Positions 33,453-42,696 of a DNA stretch of 51,321 bases are shown piece by piece. Source of the DNA: an uncultured Candidatus Saccharibacteria bacterium (GTDB lineage Bacteria > Patescibacteriota > Saccharimonadia > Saccharimonadales > Saccharimonadaceae); assembly GCA_947305705.1 (NCBI GenBank), contig CAMZEB010000004.1, forward strand, positions 1 to 51,321, given 5' to 3'. The notes beneath the pieces are model-generated. The model had not been told where the DNA came from. It was given only the letters and a program-made list of their open reading frames with translations, and made no database searches. The position numbers and the translations under genes are program-made. How positions within the stretch are numbered: position 1 is the stretch's first letter; every line of letters begins with the position of its first letter.

Positions 33453-33745
33453 AGTATCTGGGGCAGTTTGGTGACTTGTCGGAGCGCACAAATGCCGGGA
33501 TGCGGATTTTTGAGCGGGCGGGGAGGATTTGCACCTGTATCGAGACGGGGACGCGACCGCTAAGGTTGGAGCTCCGCTGTGATCGCAAGCTGAGTTTGAC
33601 TTTGCAAGAGCGCTATGAGAGCGTGATGGAGAGTCGCGCTCTGGGACGGAATGGCATCGAGCTGATTTGCTCGGGGCAACTAACGGATGAAGAAGTGCTC
33701 GATCTTGTGCGACATGCGTACGAAATGACGACGCCAGAAGAATAA
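33428..33745 (+). CDS. MmcQ/YjbR-like small protein
   Basis: A 105-residue protein. The segment with RLELRCDRKLSLTLQERY, the ESRALGRNGIEL turn and the final LTDEEVLDLVRHAYEM match the layout of the MmcQ/YjbR family (CyaY-like fold, possible DNA-binding or protein-binding role). The match is by eye and moderate. It overlaps orn by 25 bases; GAGGAG lies before the ATG. It ends at a bidirectional terminator. Confidence 0.68.
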   Translation: MVSEEAVVEYLGQFGDLSERTNAGMRIFERAGRICTCIETGTRPLRLELRCDRKLSLTLQERYESVMESRALGRNGIELICSGQLTDEEVLDLVRHAYEMTTPEE

Positions 33746-33776
33746 AAAATATCCCGCGATGTGCGGGGTATTTTTA
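33746..33776. terminator. Bidirectional terminator
   Basis: A 10-bp stem AATATCCCGC / GCGGGGTATT (33748-33772) with one G-U pair, followed by a T-run and preceded by an A-run. It lies between the converging ends of 33428-33745 and 33774-34385. Confidence 0.88.
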
Positions 33777-34385
33777 TTTGCCTTCGTTGTATTTTTGGAA
33801 TTGCTCTTGGAGAGTAGTGAGGTCTTTGATGGAATTGTCGAGAAGCTGAGCGAACTGGGCGTTTGGCGTCTTGGCGCGAGCCTGTTGCTCGTAGAGAAGA
33901 AGAATGTTGACCTGGTAAGCAACTTTCGTAGCGAGTGTGCGATCAAGAGTGCCGGTAAGGACGGCCTGTTCGAAGCTAGACGTGAGATCGTCGGTGTTGG
34001 CGGTTTCTTCGTCGGTGACGGCTTTTGAGATCTTCTTGGCATCGATGCCGATGCTGTCGGTGAGATTCGCAAGAGTGTTACTAGTAGATTTAAGTGAAGA
34101 AATAAACGAGTCGGTGTAAGAGCGGAGAGTGGAATCTTTGACTTTGTCCTTATATACGACGATAGGGCTTTTGCTGTCGGTGAGGGTGGTGATACGGAGA
34201 TAGACGCGCTCGTAAACTTGAGTGGTCTTGGAATTGCTGCCACTGATAACGCTGCCGACGATAAATAGAGTAATGAGCACGATAAGGCCAGCGGCGATTA
34301 GCTTGATGATGAATGGGCTAATGCCAGGGCCGGATTTGACTTTGCCTTTGACGGCAATTTGATCGAGATAGGCTTTGTTATCCAT
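33774..34385 (-). CDS. Single-pass membrane protein of unknown function
   Basis: A 203-residue protein with a short basic cytoplasmic segment and one membrane helix (about residues 24-48, IIKLIAAGLIVLITLFIVGS). The 150-residue extracytoplasmic part is helical and Ser/Thr/Lys/Asp rich (TTLTDSKSPIVVY; LTGTLDRTLATKVAY). No domain is recognised. The open frame extends another 85 codons upstream. The ATG at 34385 is chosen because TATAAT (34397-34392) ends six bases before it and CTTATG lies one base before the box; the upstream part would cross the divergent gene's start. Confidence 0.8.
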   Translation of the reverse strand: MDNKAYLDQIAVKGKVKSGPGISPFIIKLIAAGLIVLITLFIVGSVISGSNSKTTQVYERVYLRITTLTDSKSPIVVYKDKVKDSTLRSYTDSFISSLKSTSNTLANLTDSIGIDAKKISKAVTDEETANTDDLTSSFEQAVLTGTLDRTLATKVAYQVNILLLYEQQARAKTPNAQFAQLLDNSIKDLTTLQEQFQKYNEGK

Positions 34386-34476
34386 AGAGATATTATAGCA
34401 TAAGCGGAATAATTCGTTAAAGTGCAGCATTGGTGTAGTGATTACGAAAGAGAATATTTTGTGATAAACTATTGTC

Positions 34477-35847
34477 ATGGAAAAGAGAGGCAAGAAAAAT
34501 ACAAGTATTGAAAAAATTCTGTGCATTATGGGATATTCAATAGTACCGCTATTTTTTGCGATTTTGTACTTGTTGATGACAGAAACTTTTGAAGATATAA
34601 TGCAGGGCAATTCTGAAGCTGGGATGTCGGTTGGCGGCATAATAGAGCGAATATATAATTATATCCCTAGATTGGGAGAGTTTTATCAGCATATAGCAGT
34701 ACATTCAATGACGATGCAAGTGTCGTTTGGTCTTGATATGTTATTTAGGCTGATAACGGCGGCGTTTGCTAGTGGAGTGATATATTTTTCAACTGTCTTT
34801 GCTCTAGGTAGAAAGCCAAAACTAAAATATAAGGATGTGGTAGTTTATTTGGGGATTATGTTGTTTATTATGGTGTCTATTTTTAGTGAGGCTTTTACAT
34901 ATAGATTTAGCTATGCAAATAATTATGTCTTAGGGTTATTAGTGGCAATAGGCTTTTTGGTCTTGTTTAGATTAAAACTTTCTTATGACAAGTGGTGGAA
35001 AATAGTAGGTGCGATATTATTGGGATTTGCGTTTGGTATTTCGACCGAGTTGGCGCCAGTCGCGTTCTTAATTCTGGTAGGTTTATGGGTGATAGCAAAA
35101 ATAAAAAAGAGAGAAATCTGTTTGGCTGATTTTTGGGGGAAATATCGTTTGCAGACTTTTGCTGTGTTAGGATTGATGGCTGGTTTGGCATTCTTCTATT
35201 TTGGGAAGGGATTGAGTGTAAGAACTGGGGGAGGATATGCAGATGTTTATGACTACGTGTCGCCAATGGGACTATTGAATGATACGTTAGAGACTGGATA
35301 TAAATTAGTGCATCATGTTTGGTATAACTTTAGATATGTGTTTTTTGCGGTTCCACTGATGTGCGTGTATATATTTGTGGAAGCGACTTTATTGAAAAAG
35401 AACAGAAAACCATATTTATTCTGGCAAGGAGTATTGCTGGCATTTTGCGCATTGTTCATTGGGGCTACTTCGCTTATTGCGGTGCATGATGACCTATATC
35501 CTAGATTTATGGTGCCTTTGTTTATGGCGATAGTTTTGTCGACTGCGCTATTCGTCAACCACGTTGTCGAATATGCGAAAGTCTCGGAAAAATCATTAAA
35601 GATTACGGCGATAGTGACGACAGTTTTAGGAATCGTGCTCGTAATTGATATGACGTTCGCATTTGCGCTTTATAATAGACAGATGGCGCCAAAATTGGAT
35701 GCGATTAATTTTAACCCGGGAGGGGAGTTGACGATTACTGCTCCAGTTAAAGGTACCACTATGATACCTTCGCCGATATTCAGCTTGAAGCAGTTGCCTC
35801 CATTTGATTGGGGTCCGTCGGCCGACTATGCAAAATTTGGTTTATAG
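34477..35847 (+). CDS. Polytopic membrane protein, possible GT-C-type glycosyltransferase
   Basis: A 456-residue protein with about ten hydrophobic helices, a first extracytoplasmic loop of about 65 residues (ETFEDIMQGNSEAGM) and a C-terminal extracytoplasmic tail (MAPKLDAINFNPGGELTI). The topology, with a long first loop and many helices, resembles lipid-linked-sugar glycosyltransferases and DUF6056-like proteins. No catalytic motif is certain, so the function stays open. Base composition is more AT-rich than the neighbours. It is divergent from 33774-34385. Confidence 0.75.
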   Translation: MEKRGKKNTSIEKILCIMGYSIVPLFFAILYLLMTETFEDIMQGNSEAGMSVGGIIERIYNYIPRLGEFYQHIAVHSMTMQVSFGLDMLFRLITAAFASGVIYFSTVFALGRKPKLKYKDVVVYLGIMLFIMVSIFSEAFTYRFSYANNYVLGLLVAIGFLVLFRLKLSYDKWWKIVGAILLGFAFGISTELAPVAFLILVGLWVIAKIKKREICLADFWGKYRLQTFAVLGLMAGLAFFYFGKGLSVRTGGGYADVYDYVSPMGLLNDTLETGYKLVHHVWYNFRYVFFAVPLMCVYIFVEATLLKKNRKPYLFWQGVLLAFCALFIGATSLIAVHDDLYPRFMVPLFMAIVLSTALFVNHVVEYAKVSEKSLKITAIVTTVLGIVLVIDMTFAFALYNRQMAPKLDAINFNPGGELTITAPVKGTTMIPSPIFSLKQLPPFDWGPSADYAKFGL

Positions 35848-35908
35848 TTTGAGTCAATTTCGTTAATCGTGATTACCTCTAGTCTTACAGAGATGGTATA
35901 ATGTAGGT

Positions 35909-37531
35909 ATGGAGGATGCCAAAGAGGAAATCAGAGCACGGTTGGCGGTAGAAGATGTGATTGGGCAATACATCGAGCTGAAGCGTGCCGGGAGAAATTT
36001 TAAGGGGCATTCACCTTGGGGGACGGACAAGACGCCGAGTTTTATGGTTTCGCCAGAGAAGGGGATTTGGCACGATTTTTCGAGCAACAAGGGCGGCGAT
36101 ATTTTTACCTTTGTGATGGAAATGGAAGGCTGCACGTTTCGCGAGGCTTTGGAGAAGTTGGCGCAACAGGCTGGCGTGGAGTTGAAGCGTTACTCTGGCG
36201 ACGACAAGAAGCAGGCGCAGTTTAAGCAGCGCCTATATGATGCGCTGGAACTTGCGACGAAATATTTTCAATACTGCCTGACGAAGAATAAGGCAGTGAT
36301 GAAATATGTGTTTTATCAGAGGAATTTGAATAAGGGGACGGTCGAGAAGTTTCGAATTGGCTATGCGCCGAAATCGGGGCGGGCGCTTGTGGATTTTTTG
36401 ACGAAGCGGGGCTTTACGAAAGAGGAAATTGAGGGGGCAGGGCTAGTGAATCGGTTTGGCGGCGACTTATTTAAGGGGCGGATGACAGTACCACTGATGG
36501 ACGTGTCGGGGCGCGTGATTGGTTTTACGGCGCGCATTATCGAAAAGGACGAAAATTCGCCGAAATATTTGAACACGCCAGAAACTTTGCTCTATAACAA
36601 AGGGAGGCATATTTTCGGGCTGAGTCAGGCGAAAGATGCGATTCGACGCTCGGAATTTGTAGTGGTCGTTGAGGGGAATATGGATGTGATTTCGTCGCAT
36701 CAGGCGGGTGTTTGTGAAGCGGTGGCGACGGCTGGTACGGCGATGACGGAGATGCACCTCAAGAGTTTTGCGCGGATGACGAACGATATTCGCCTTGCGT
36801 ATGATGGCGATGAGGCAGGTGTACGCGCGGCGGAGCGGGCGATTTCGATGGCATCGAAGTTTGGGATTTATCTCTCGGTGATTGATGATTATCACGGTTG
36901 TAAGGATGCGGACGAGTTGATTCAGAAGGACCCGGCATTGTGGCAGAAAGCGACGCAGAGTTATCGGCCGGCGCTAGAGTGGTTGTTGGAAAAATATGAA
37001 GGCAAATACAATCTGAAGACCGAGAAGGGTTTTGCGGAATATGCGACGGCGGCGAAAAGTTTGATTGATGATGTTGAAGATGCGGTTTTGCGTGAGAAAT
37101 ATGAGCGAATAGTGGCGGATCGACTAGGAATTTCGTTAGAGGCATTCCGGGCGAAGAAAGTGGTCGCATCAGAAAAGAAATTAAAAAAGAACGTTGCGGT
37201 GCAGGGCGATAAGGCGAAAGTTTCGCGCGCAGAAAAAAATTTGGCAGCGCTAGTAAAATTTGGGCCGGTGGCGCTGGAAGAATATGTGCCATTAGAGGGC
37301 TTGGATGAAAATGAGCTGTCGTTAATATATGACGAGGTGTATAGCGGGTTCGATTCGGCGGCGAGAGAAAAAGAGGCGAAAAATCTTTACAAAAAAGTGA
37401 TGCGAGAACGCTTGGAGGCGGAGCGGACGGCGCTCGCAGAGGCGATTGGCAAGGCGGAAGACGCCGGCGATGATGATAAAGTTGATGAGTTGATGCGTCG
37501 AATGCAGGCGCTCGATAAAAAGTTAGCTTAA
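35909..37531 (+). CDS. dnaG: DNA primase with degenerate zinc-binding domain
   Basis: Makes RNA primers for replication. The 540 residues contain the N-terminal zinc-binding fold by alignment (FKGHSPWG, KTPSFMVSPEKGIWHDF, KGGDIFTFVMEMEG). The four Zn ligands of bacterial DnaG (Cys-His-Cys-Cys) are replaced by Ser35, Gly38, Asp56 and Ser59. The catalytic core (FRIGYAP; RMTVPLMDVSGRVIGFTARI; PKYLNTPET) and TOPRIM residues Glu255 in VVEGNMD and Asp299/Asp301 in YDGDEAG are intact. The C-terminal helicase-binding part is short. TATAAT (35897-35902) ends six bases before the ATG. It precedes rpoD, as in classical macromolecular-synthesis operons. Confidence 0.94.
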   Translation: MEDAKEEIRARLAVEDVIGQYIELKRAGRNFKGHSPWGTDKTPSFMVSPEKGIWHDFSSNKGGDIFTFVMEMEGCTFREALEKLAQQAGVELKRYSGDDKKQAQFKQRLYDALELATKYFQYCLTKNKAVMKYVFYQRNLNKGTVEKFRIGYAPKSGRALVDFLTKRGFTKEEIEGAGLVNRFGGDLFKGRMTVPLMDVSGRVIGFTARIIEKDENSPKYLNTPETLLYNKGRHIFGLSQAKDAIRRSEFVVVVEGNMDVISSHQAGVCEAVATAGTAMTEMHLKSFARMTNDIRLAYDGDEAGVRAAERAISMASKFGIYLSVIDDYHGCKDADELIQKDPALWQKATQSYRPALEWLLEKYEGKYNLKTEKGFAEYATAAKSLIDDVEDAVLREKYERIVADRLGISLEAFRAKKVVASEKKLKKNVAVQGDKAKVSRAEKNLAALVKFGPVALEEYVPLEGLDENELSLIYDEVYSGFDSAAREKEAKNLYKKVMRERLEAERTALAEAIGKAEDAGDDDKVDELMRRMQALDKKLA

Positions 37532-37571
37532 TTTTGGCTTGATTTGTTTGCGTTTGATTTTGTTTGTATGG

Positions 37572-37577
37572 TATAAT
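37572..37577 (+). promoter_or_regulatory. Extended -10 promoter of rpoD
   Basis: TATGG directly before TATAAT (37572-37577). No clear -35 box. The transcript would have a leader of about 115 bases with a TTGCCG/CGGCAA stem at about 37577-37606. Confidence 0.6.
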
Positions 37578-37697
37578 TGCCGGTGAATGCGCTGGAAATG
37601 CGGCAAGTTTTTGTATATGTCCGCACCAGATAGAAGTTATTTATTTTAAAAAACGAAAACGAGTAAAACAAAAGTAAAATAACAGCTTAAGGGGCAT

Positions 37698-38675
37698 ATG
37701 GACGAAGAAGAGAGAGATGATTTGCGGCTTGATAGCGATTATATCGACGAGCCGGATTTTGACGATATTGACGAGGAAAGCGACGAAGATTTAAATATAG
37801 ATTTCGATTCTGTCAATTACGATGAGGTGACTGACGACTCAGTCAAATTGTATTTGCGCGAGATTGGCAAAATTCCGCTTTTGTCACAAGAGGAAGAGTA
37901 CGAGCTAGCGCAGAAGATTATTAACGGTACGCCGAAAGAGCAGAAACGCGCCAAGGACAAGATGGCAGAGTCGAATATGCGTCTCGTGGTGTCAATTGCG
38001 AAGCGCTATTCTGGGCGTGGTTTGGACTTCTTGGATTTGATTCAGGAAGGGAACACGGGTTTGCTTCGCGCGGTTGAGAAGTTTGATCCTGATAAGGGCT
38101 TCAAGTTTTCGACTTATGCGACTTGGTGGATTCGCCAGGCGATTACTCGCGCGATTGCAGATCAGGCGCGCACGATTCGTATTCCGGTGCATATGGTTGA
38201 GACAATCAACAAGGTGCTTCGCACGCAGCGCCGTTTGACGCAGGAGTTTAACCGCGAGCCGTCGGTTGAGGAAATTGCGAAGGCGATGGGCATGGAGCCT
38301 GAGAAGATTGAATATGTGATGAAGATTAAACAGGATATCGCTTCGCTTGATGCATCAGTTGGGCGTGATGGCGATGACGATGACTCTTCGCTTGGTGACT
38401 TTATTGAGGACGAGGACCGTGTTTCGCCAGAGGATTCGGCGGCAACGCAATTGCTTAAGGAGCAGATTGCATCGATTTTGTCGACGTTGTCTGATCGTGA
38501 GCAGAAGATTATTAAGATGCGTTTCGGCATTGGTGGTGGCAAGAGTCACACGCTCGAAGAGGTCGGCGCAGAGTTTTCAGTTACGCGTGAGCGCATTCGC
38601 CAGATCGAGGCGAAAGCACTTGCGAAACTTCGCAAAAATAAAGACACTAAGAAGCTACACGAATACTTGAAATAG
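37698..38675 (+). CDS. rpoD: Primary sigma factor RpoD (sigma-70)
   Basis: Directs RNA polymerase to -35/-10 promoters. The 325 residues start with an acidic segment in place of region 1.1. Region 1.2 is [17 protein letters not shown]. Region 2 includes [31 protein letters not shown] and [17 protein letters not shown], with the -10-reading helix. Regions 3 ([15 protein letters not shown]) and 4 ([35 protein letters not shown] helix-turn-helix) follow. The many TTGACA/TATAAT-like promoters in the window suit it. It ends at a strong terminator. Confidence 0.96.
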   Translation: MDEEERDDLRLDSDYIDEPDFDDIDEESDEDLNIDFDSVNYDEVTDDSVKLYLREIGKIPLLSQEEEYELAQKIINGTPKEQKRAKDKMAESNMRLVVSIAKRYSGRGLDFLDLIQEGNTGLLRAVEKFDPDKGFKFSTYATWWIRQAITRAIADQARTIRIPVHMVETINKVLRTQRRLTQEFNREPSVEEIAKAMGMEPEKIEYVMKIKQDIASLDASVGRDGDDDDSSLGDFIEDEDRVSPEDSAATQLLKEQIASILSTLSDREQKIIKMRFGIGGGKSHTLEEVGAEFSVTRERIRQIEAKALAKLRKNKDTKKLHEYLK

Positions 38676-38684
38676 GCTTTGAAA

Positions 38685-38714
38685 AACCGCCCCTTCCTGG
38701 GGGGCGGTTTTTTG
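38685..38714 (+). terminator. Intrinsic terminator after rpoD
   Basis: A 9-bp stem AACCGCCCC / GGGGCGGTT with a short loop, followed by a T-run. Confidence 0.92.
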
Positions 38715-38791
38715 TTGGATGCTGGTGGATGAGGGGGAGGAGGGGGAACTTTTTTGTTGTTTTTTTGAATAAACATAAGTATAATATGAGT

Positions 38792-39946
38792 ATGGAACAA
38801 AGTGGGCAGGTAGGTGCTATGGCTCCTAATCAAGTAGCAGCGACGCCAAGTGTGTCGCAGAGTGCTGGTGCCGTGACGGGTGCGGCGAATGTGCGTATCG
38901 AAAATCTTCTTGAAGAGTGTGTGCGCACGAAGGCGAGCGACCTTCATTTGCAGGTTGGTTTGCCACCGATTTTGAGGATTGATGGCGCTTTGCAGCCGGT
39001 GTCTGGTTATAGCGCATTGGATAATGCGGCAGTAGAGAAGTTGGTTTTTGCGACACTAGAGGAAGACCAGAAGCAGATTTTGATAAAGGACAAAGAGTTC
39101 GATTATTCGTTCTCGTTTGGTGATTTGGGGCGCTTCCGTGTAAATGCCTTCCACGAGAAGGGCAATTTAGCGGCAGCATTTCGTTTAATCCCGAACCAAA
39201 TTCAGACGATTCAGGAACTTGGTATGCCACCAGTTGTGACGAGTTTTGCAGATTTTCCGCGTGGCTTGGTGCTAGTGACTGGCCCGACCGGTTCAGGTAA
39301 ATCGACGACGCTTGCGGCGCTTGTCGATAAGATTAATTCCGAAAAAGCTTCACATATTATCACAATTGAAGATCCAATTGAGTTCACCCACAAATCGAAA
39401 CGTTCGGTAGTCGTGCAGCGCGAAGTGCACTATGATACCTATTCCTTCTCGGCAGCGCTACGCAGCGCTTTGCGTGAGGATCCAGATGTAGTGCTTATCG
39501 GTGAGATGCGCGATCTCGAAACGATTTCGGCAGCGATTACAATCGCAGAAACCGGCCATTTGGTATTTGCAACTCTCCACACGAACTCAGCATCGCAGAG
39601 TATTGACCGTATGATTGACGTTTTTCCGCCACATCAGCAGCCACAGGTGCGTTCGCAGCTTGCCAATATTTTGCAGGCAATTTGCGCGCAGCGTTTGGTG
39701 CCAGCGATTGGTGGTGGTCGTGTAGTTGCGGCAGAGATTTTGATTGCTAACCCGGCTGTTCGCTCGGTGATTCGCGAAGGCAAAACTCATCAGCTAGATA
39801 CGATTATTCAGACTGGCGCCGATCAGGGTATGCAGACAATGGATCGCACGCTTGTAAAATTGGTCCAGACTGGCGTAATAACTCACGATGCGGCACGCGA
39901 ATACGCGGTAGATTTGCAAGAATTTGAGAGGCTATCGCGCGGATGA
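38792..39946 (+). CDS. pilT: Type IV pilus retraction ATPase PilT
   Basis: Hexameric ATPase that depolymerises pili for twitching. The 385 residues contain an N-terminal PAS-like domain (SDLHLQVGLPPILRIDG), Walker A GPTGSGKST (164-172), the Asp box ITIEDPIEF, Walker B VVLIGEMRD (234-241 region) and the His box TLHTNSASQSIDRM. The C-terminus includes the region that follows CAQRLVP. A longer frame begins at 38729, but TATAAT (38780-38785) ends exactly six bases before the ATG at 38792; the ATG at 38786 touches the box. It overlaps pilC by 4 bases. Confidence 0.94.
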   Translation: MEQSGQVGAMAPNQVAATPSVSQSAGAVTGAANVRIENLLEECVRTKASDLHLQVGLPPILRIDGALQPVSGYSALDNAAVEKLVFATLEEDQKQILIKDKEFDYSFSFGDLGRFRVNAFHEKGNLAAAFRLIPNQIQTIQELGMPPVVTSFADFPRGLVLVTGPTGSGKSTTLAALVDKINSEKASHIITIEDPIEFTHKSKRSVVVQREVHYDTYSFSAALRSALREDPDVVLIGEMRDLETISAAITIAETGHLVFATLHTNSASQSIDRMIDVFPPHQQPQVRSQLANILQAICAQRLVPAIGGGRVVAAEILIANPAVRSVIREGKTHQLDTIIQTGADQGMQTMDRTLVKLVQTGVITHDAAREYAVDLQEFERLSRG

Positions 39947-41145
39947 AACGATTTGTCTACAAAGCAAAGGAACAAGGTACCGGCAAGATAATTAAAGGTA
40001 CGATTCAGGCAGAGACCGAGCGGGTCGCTGGTAAACTTTTGGTTGATCGTGGCTATGTGCCGGAGACGCTAAAAGAAGAGGGGCAGAGCTTTGGAGACAA
40101 GATAAGTAATCGCGTTACCAGTAAGGATCGTATTAACTTCACACGTCAGTTTGCGACGCTTGTTGGTGCTGGTTTGCCAATTGTTCAGTCGCTTCGCACA
40201 GTGCTAGATCAGACGTCGAACAAGGCGATGAAGGCGATTATTGAGGAAATTTTGGCAGATGTCGAAGCAGGCCATAGTTTGGGCGACGCATTCGAAAAAC
40301 ATCCGCAGGTATTTAGCAATGTTTATTTGTCGCTTATTCGGGCAGGTGAAGTTTCGGGTACGCTAGATGATAGCTTGAAACGAATTGCTACTCAGGAAGA
40401 AAAAGATGCCAAGATGATTGGAAGCATCAAGGGTGCGATGGTGATGCCGATTATTACGGTTTTGGTGATTTTGGCAGTGTTCCTCTATATGATGCTCGAG
40501 GTGGTTCCGCAGGTTGAGAATTTGTATAACGATTTGGGCGAATCTTTGCCGCCATTCACGCTATTCCTAGTCGGCATAAAAGACTTCATTATCGGGTTCT
40601 GGTGGCTAGCTTTGATTATTATCGGTTGTTTGGTAGTTGGTTTCTTGCAGTTTAGGAGAACAGAACAGGGGAAGAAAACGGCGGCCTTGATTAAACTGAA
40701 TGTGCCGATGTTTAATGGTTTGTTTAGAATGCTTTATATGGCGCGTTTTGCACGTATTTCGCAGATTTTGCTCTCTACTGGCGTTGCAGTGCTCGACACG
40801 ATGAAGATTGCGGGTGACGCGACAAACAACGTGGTTGTGATAGAAGAAGTCAAAGATGCGACTGATAAGGTTCAAGGTGGTAAGCCAATGTCCGAGGCGC
40901 TAAAAGACCATCAGTATATTTTGCCACTAGTTTATCAGATGGCGGCGATTGGTGAGCAATCTGGTAAGATGGATGAGATGCTAGGGAAGGCGGCACAGGT
41001 GTTTGAGGATGATTTGGATGAGAAAGTGGCGGCGATTTCCTCGGCAATTGAGCCAGTGATGATGATTTTGCTTGCGATTATGGCGGGTGGTTTGGTTGGC
41101 GGTATTTTGCTACCGATTTACTCGCTCGTCAATTCGATCGGCTAG
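39943..41145 (+). CDS. pilC: Type IV pilus inner-membrane platform protein PilC
   Basis: Platform protein coupling the pilus motors to pilin assembly. The 400 residues have an N-terminal segment (FVYKAKEQGTGKIIKGTI) and two repeated T2SSF domains (FTRQFATLVGAGLPIVQSL; ARFARISQILLSTGVAVLDTM). Three to four membrane helices are present (about 165-190, 215-240 and the C-terminus MMILLAIMAGGLVGGILLPIY). Translation is coupled to pilT through a 4-base overlap. Confidence 0.94.
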   Translation: MKRFVYKAKEQGTGKIIKGTIQAETERVAGKLLVDRGYVPETLKEEGQSFGDKISNRVTSKDRINFTRQFATLVGAGLPIVQSLRTVLDQTSNKAMKAIIEEILADVEAGHSLGDAFEKHPQVFSNVYLSLIRAGEVSGTLDDSLKRIATQEEKDAKMIGSIKGAMVMPIITVLVILAVFLYMMLEVVPQVENLYNDLGESLPPFTLFLVGIKDFIIGFWWLALIIIGCLVVGFLQFRRTEQGKKTAALIKLNVPMFNGLFRMLYMARFARISQILLSTGVAVLDTMKIAGDATNNVVVIEEVKDATDKVQGGKPMSEALKDHQYILPLVYQMAAIGEQSGKMDEMLGKAAQVFEDDLDEKVAAISSAIEPVMMILLAIMAGGLVGGILLPIYSLVNSIG

Positions 41146-41148
41146 ATA

Positions 41149-41177
41149 TTGACAAATTGCTTATGTTTAGGTATAGT
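41149..41177 (+). promoter_or_regulatory. Promoter of the prepilin gene
   Basis: TTGACA (41149-41154), a 17-base spacer and TATAGT (41172-41177). CTTATG lies in the spacer at 41160-41165. Confidence 0.85.
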
Positions 41178-41195
41178 CTTGTTAGATGCAATTTT

Positions 41196-41241
41196 GTAGC
41201 CTGTTGCTCCCGCAAGGAGTGTGGAAAAGGTTACAGGTTAC
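41196..41241 (+). promoter_or_regulatory. Hairpin in prepilin 5' leader
   Basis: A 9-bp outer stem GTAGCCTGT / ACAGGTTAC (one G-U pair) encloses an inner CTCC/GGAG stem. It lies near the 5' end of an approximately 85-base leader ahead of an AAAGGAG site. Such stems often stabilise abundant mRNAs; no riboswitch class was recognised. Confidence 0.6.
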
Positions 41242-41267
41242 AAAAAATAAAAAACAAAGGAGCATAT

Positions 41268-41834
41268 ATGACAAAAAATAAAAAAGGTTTCACGATCATC
41301 GAGGTGGTCTTGGTGCTCGCGATTGCAGGCCTTATCTTCTTGATGGTCTTCATCGCGCTTCCGGCACTTCAACGTTCGCAGCGCAACACGCAACGCCAAG
41401 ATGATATGGCGCGTATTATGACGGCTTTTAATAACTATCAGTCAAGTAATAACGGAAATTATCCATTCCGGATAGAAGCCAATAAAGCTGTTATTGATCA
41501 TAATTTCGTAAAGAGATATATCGATAGTAATTGTACGAATACGAAGATTACAGCAAAAAGCGAGGATTCGGGTTGTACTTCGGAATTCAAAGATCCGGAT
41601 GGTAGAAACTACTATTTTTCCTATAGCACCAATAATAACCTTACTACGGATACCGACGTAAGTACCACTGTTTCGGAGGTAGGTGATCCAAATGTTAAAC
41701 ATGTAATTCATGTCTACACTACGGCCAAATGTGGCAATTCTGAAGGCAAGTTACTTAAGGCTACTGGCGTACGCAATTTCGCGATTTTATATAAGTTAGA
41801 GGGTGGCGGTATTTACTGCGGCGATAATAGCTAG
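41268..41834 (+). CDS. Type IV prepilin (major-pilin-like)
   Basis: The 188-residue precursor has a short basic leader MTKNKKG cut before Phe, the mature end FTIIEVVLVLAIAGLIFLMVF with the conserved Glu5, and an N-terminal helix with RSQRNTQRQDDMARIMTAF. The globular domain carries four cysteines, including one near the C-terminus (GIYCGDNS). The frame extends upstream to 41157, but AAAGGAG and the leader motif fix the ATG at 41268. The gene sits between pilC and the prepilin peptidase and has its own strong promoter and terminator, fitting high expression. Confidence 0.92.
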   Translation: MTKNKKGFTIIEVVLVLAIAGLIFLMVFIALPALQRSQRNTQRQDDMARIMTAFNNYQSSNNGNYPFRIEANKAVIDHNFVKRYIDSNCTNTKITAKSEDSGCTSEFKDPDGRNYYFSYSTNNNLTTDTDVSTTVSEVGDPNVKHVIHVYTTAKCGNSEGKLLKATGVRNFAILYKLEGGGIYCGDNS

Positions 41835-41854
41835 AATTATTAATAATAAATAAA

Positions 41855-41882
41855 GAGCCTCTCTATAGAGGCTCTTTTTGTG
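41855..41882 (+). terminator. Intrinsic terminator after prepilin gene
   Basis: An 11-bp stem AAAGAGCCTCT / AGAGGCTCTTT with a 4-base loop and a T-run. Confidence 0.93.
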
Positions 41883-41901
41883 GGCGTGGTAAAATAGGAG
41901 T

Positions 41902-42696
41902 ATGAATGTGGCGGTAATTATCTTTTTGGCGATTGCGGGGGCGGCTTTTGGGTCGTTTGCGTGTTGTCAGGCGTGGCGGCTTCGCAAGCACGACAAGTCG
42001 GCGCGGTCGCATTGTATGAATTGTGATTACAAATTGAAGTGGTATGATAATTTGCCGGTTATTAGCTGGCTGTTTTTGGGCGGGAAGTGTCGGAAATGCC
42101 GGAAACCGATTGGTTTTGCGGAAATTGTGGCGGAAGTGGGCTTAGCGGCATTGTTTGTACTCAGTTATGTCTGGTGGCCGTGGCGAGCGGCGCTCGAGGT
42201 GGGCGACGGGCTTGTGATAGCGAGATTTATAGTATTTTTGCTGCAACTTGTAATCTTTATGATTTTGGCAGTTTATGATGCGAAGTGGAAAGAGATGCCG
42301 ACTTTAGTGCTAATTATTAGCTGTATTCTCGGTGTGGTGTTTTTTGGCCTATCAGTGCCAGGGATTAAATTTGATACAAATTATTTGCTCAATTTGCTTG
42401 GCGCAATCGTGATATTGCCTGGGTTTTATTATTCAATGTATAGGGTTAGCAAGGAAAAATGGGTGGGGAGTGGCGATGCGATTTTGTGTATTCCGCTCGC
42501 AGTGATGCTTGGAGATTTTTGGCTAGCGATGTTCTGCCTATTTGCTGCGAATATGATAGGCTCGCTGGTGATGGTGCCGGTGACGGCGGCGAAAAAGGAA
42601 AAGCACGCGATGATTCCATTTGGGCCGTTTTTGATAGCGGGATTTTTGGCGGTGTTTTTCTTGCAGGAAGCAATAATTAAGTTTATGAGTGTTTGA
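41902..42696 (+). CDS. pilD: Prepilin peptidase (A24, PilD-type)
   Basis: Cleaves and, in full-length enzymes, N-methylates prepilins at the cytoplasmic face. The 264 residues have FGSF near the N-terminus and the cysteine pairs HCMNCDYKLKWYDNLPV and GGKCRKCRKP typical of bifunctional enzymes. The two catalytic aspartates lie in YDAKWKEMP and GSGDA, with about seven helices. TAAAAT (41890-41895) ends six bases before the ATG. The stop overlaps the recombinase start by one base. Confidence 0.92.
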   Translation: MNVAVIIFLAIAGAAFGSFACCQAWRLRKHDKSARSHCMNCDYKLKWYDNLPVISWLFLGGKCRKCRKPIGFAEIVAEVGLAALFVLSYVWWPWRAALEVGDGLVIARFIVFLLQLVIFMILAVYDAKWKEMPTLVLIISCILGVVFFGLSVPGIKFDTNYLLNLLGAIVILPGFYYSMYRVSKEKWVGSGDAILCIPLAVMLGDFWLAMFCLFAANMIGSLVMVPVTAAKKEKHAMIPFGPFLIAGFLAVFFLQEAIIKFMSV

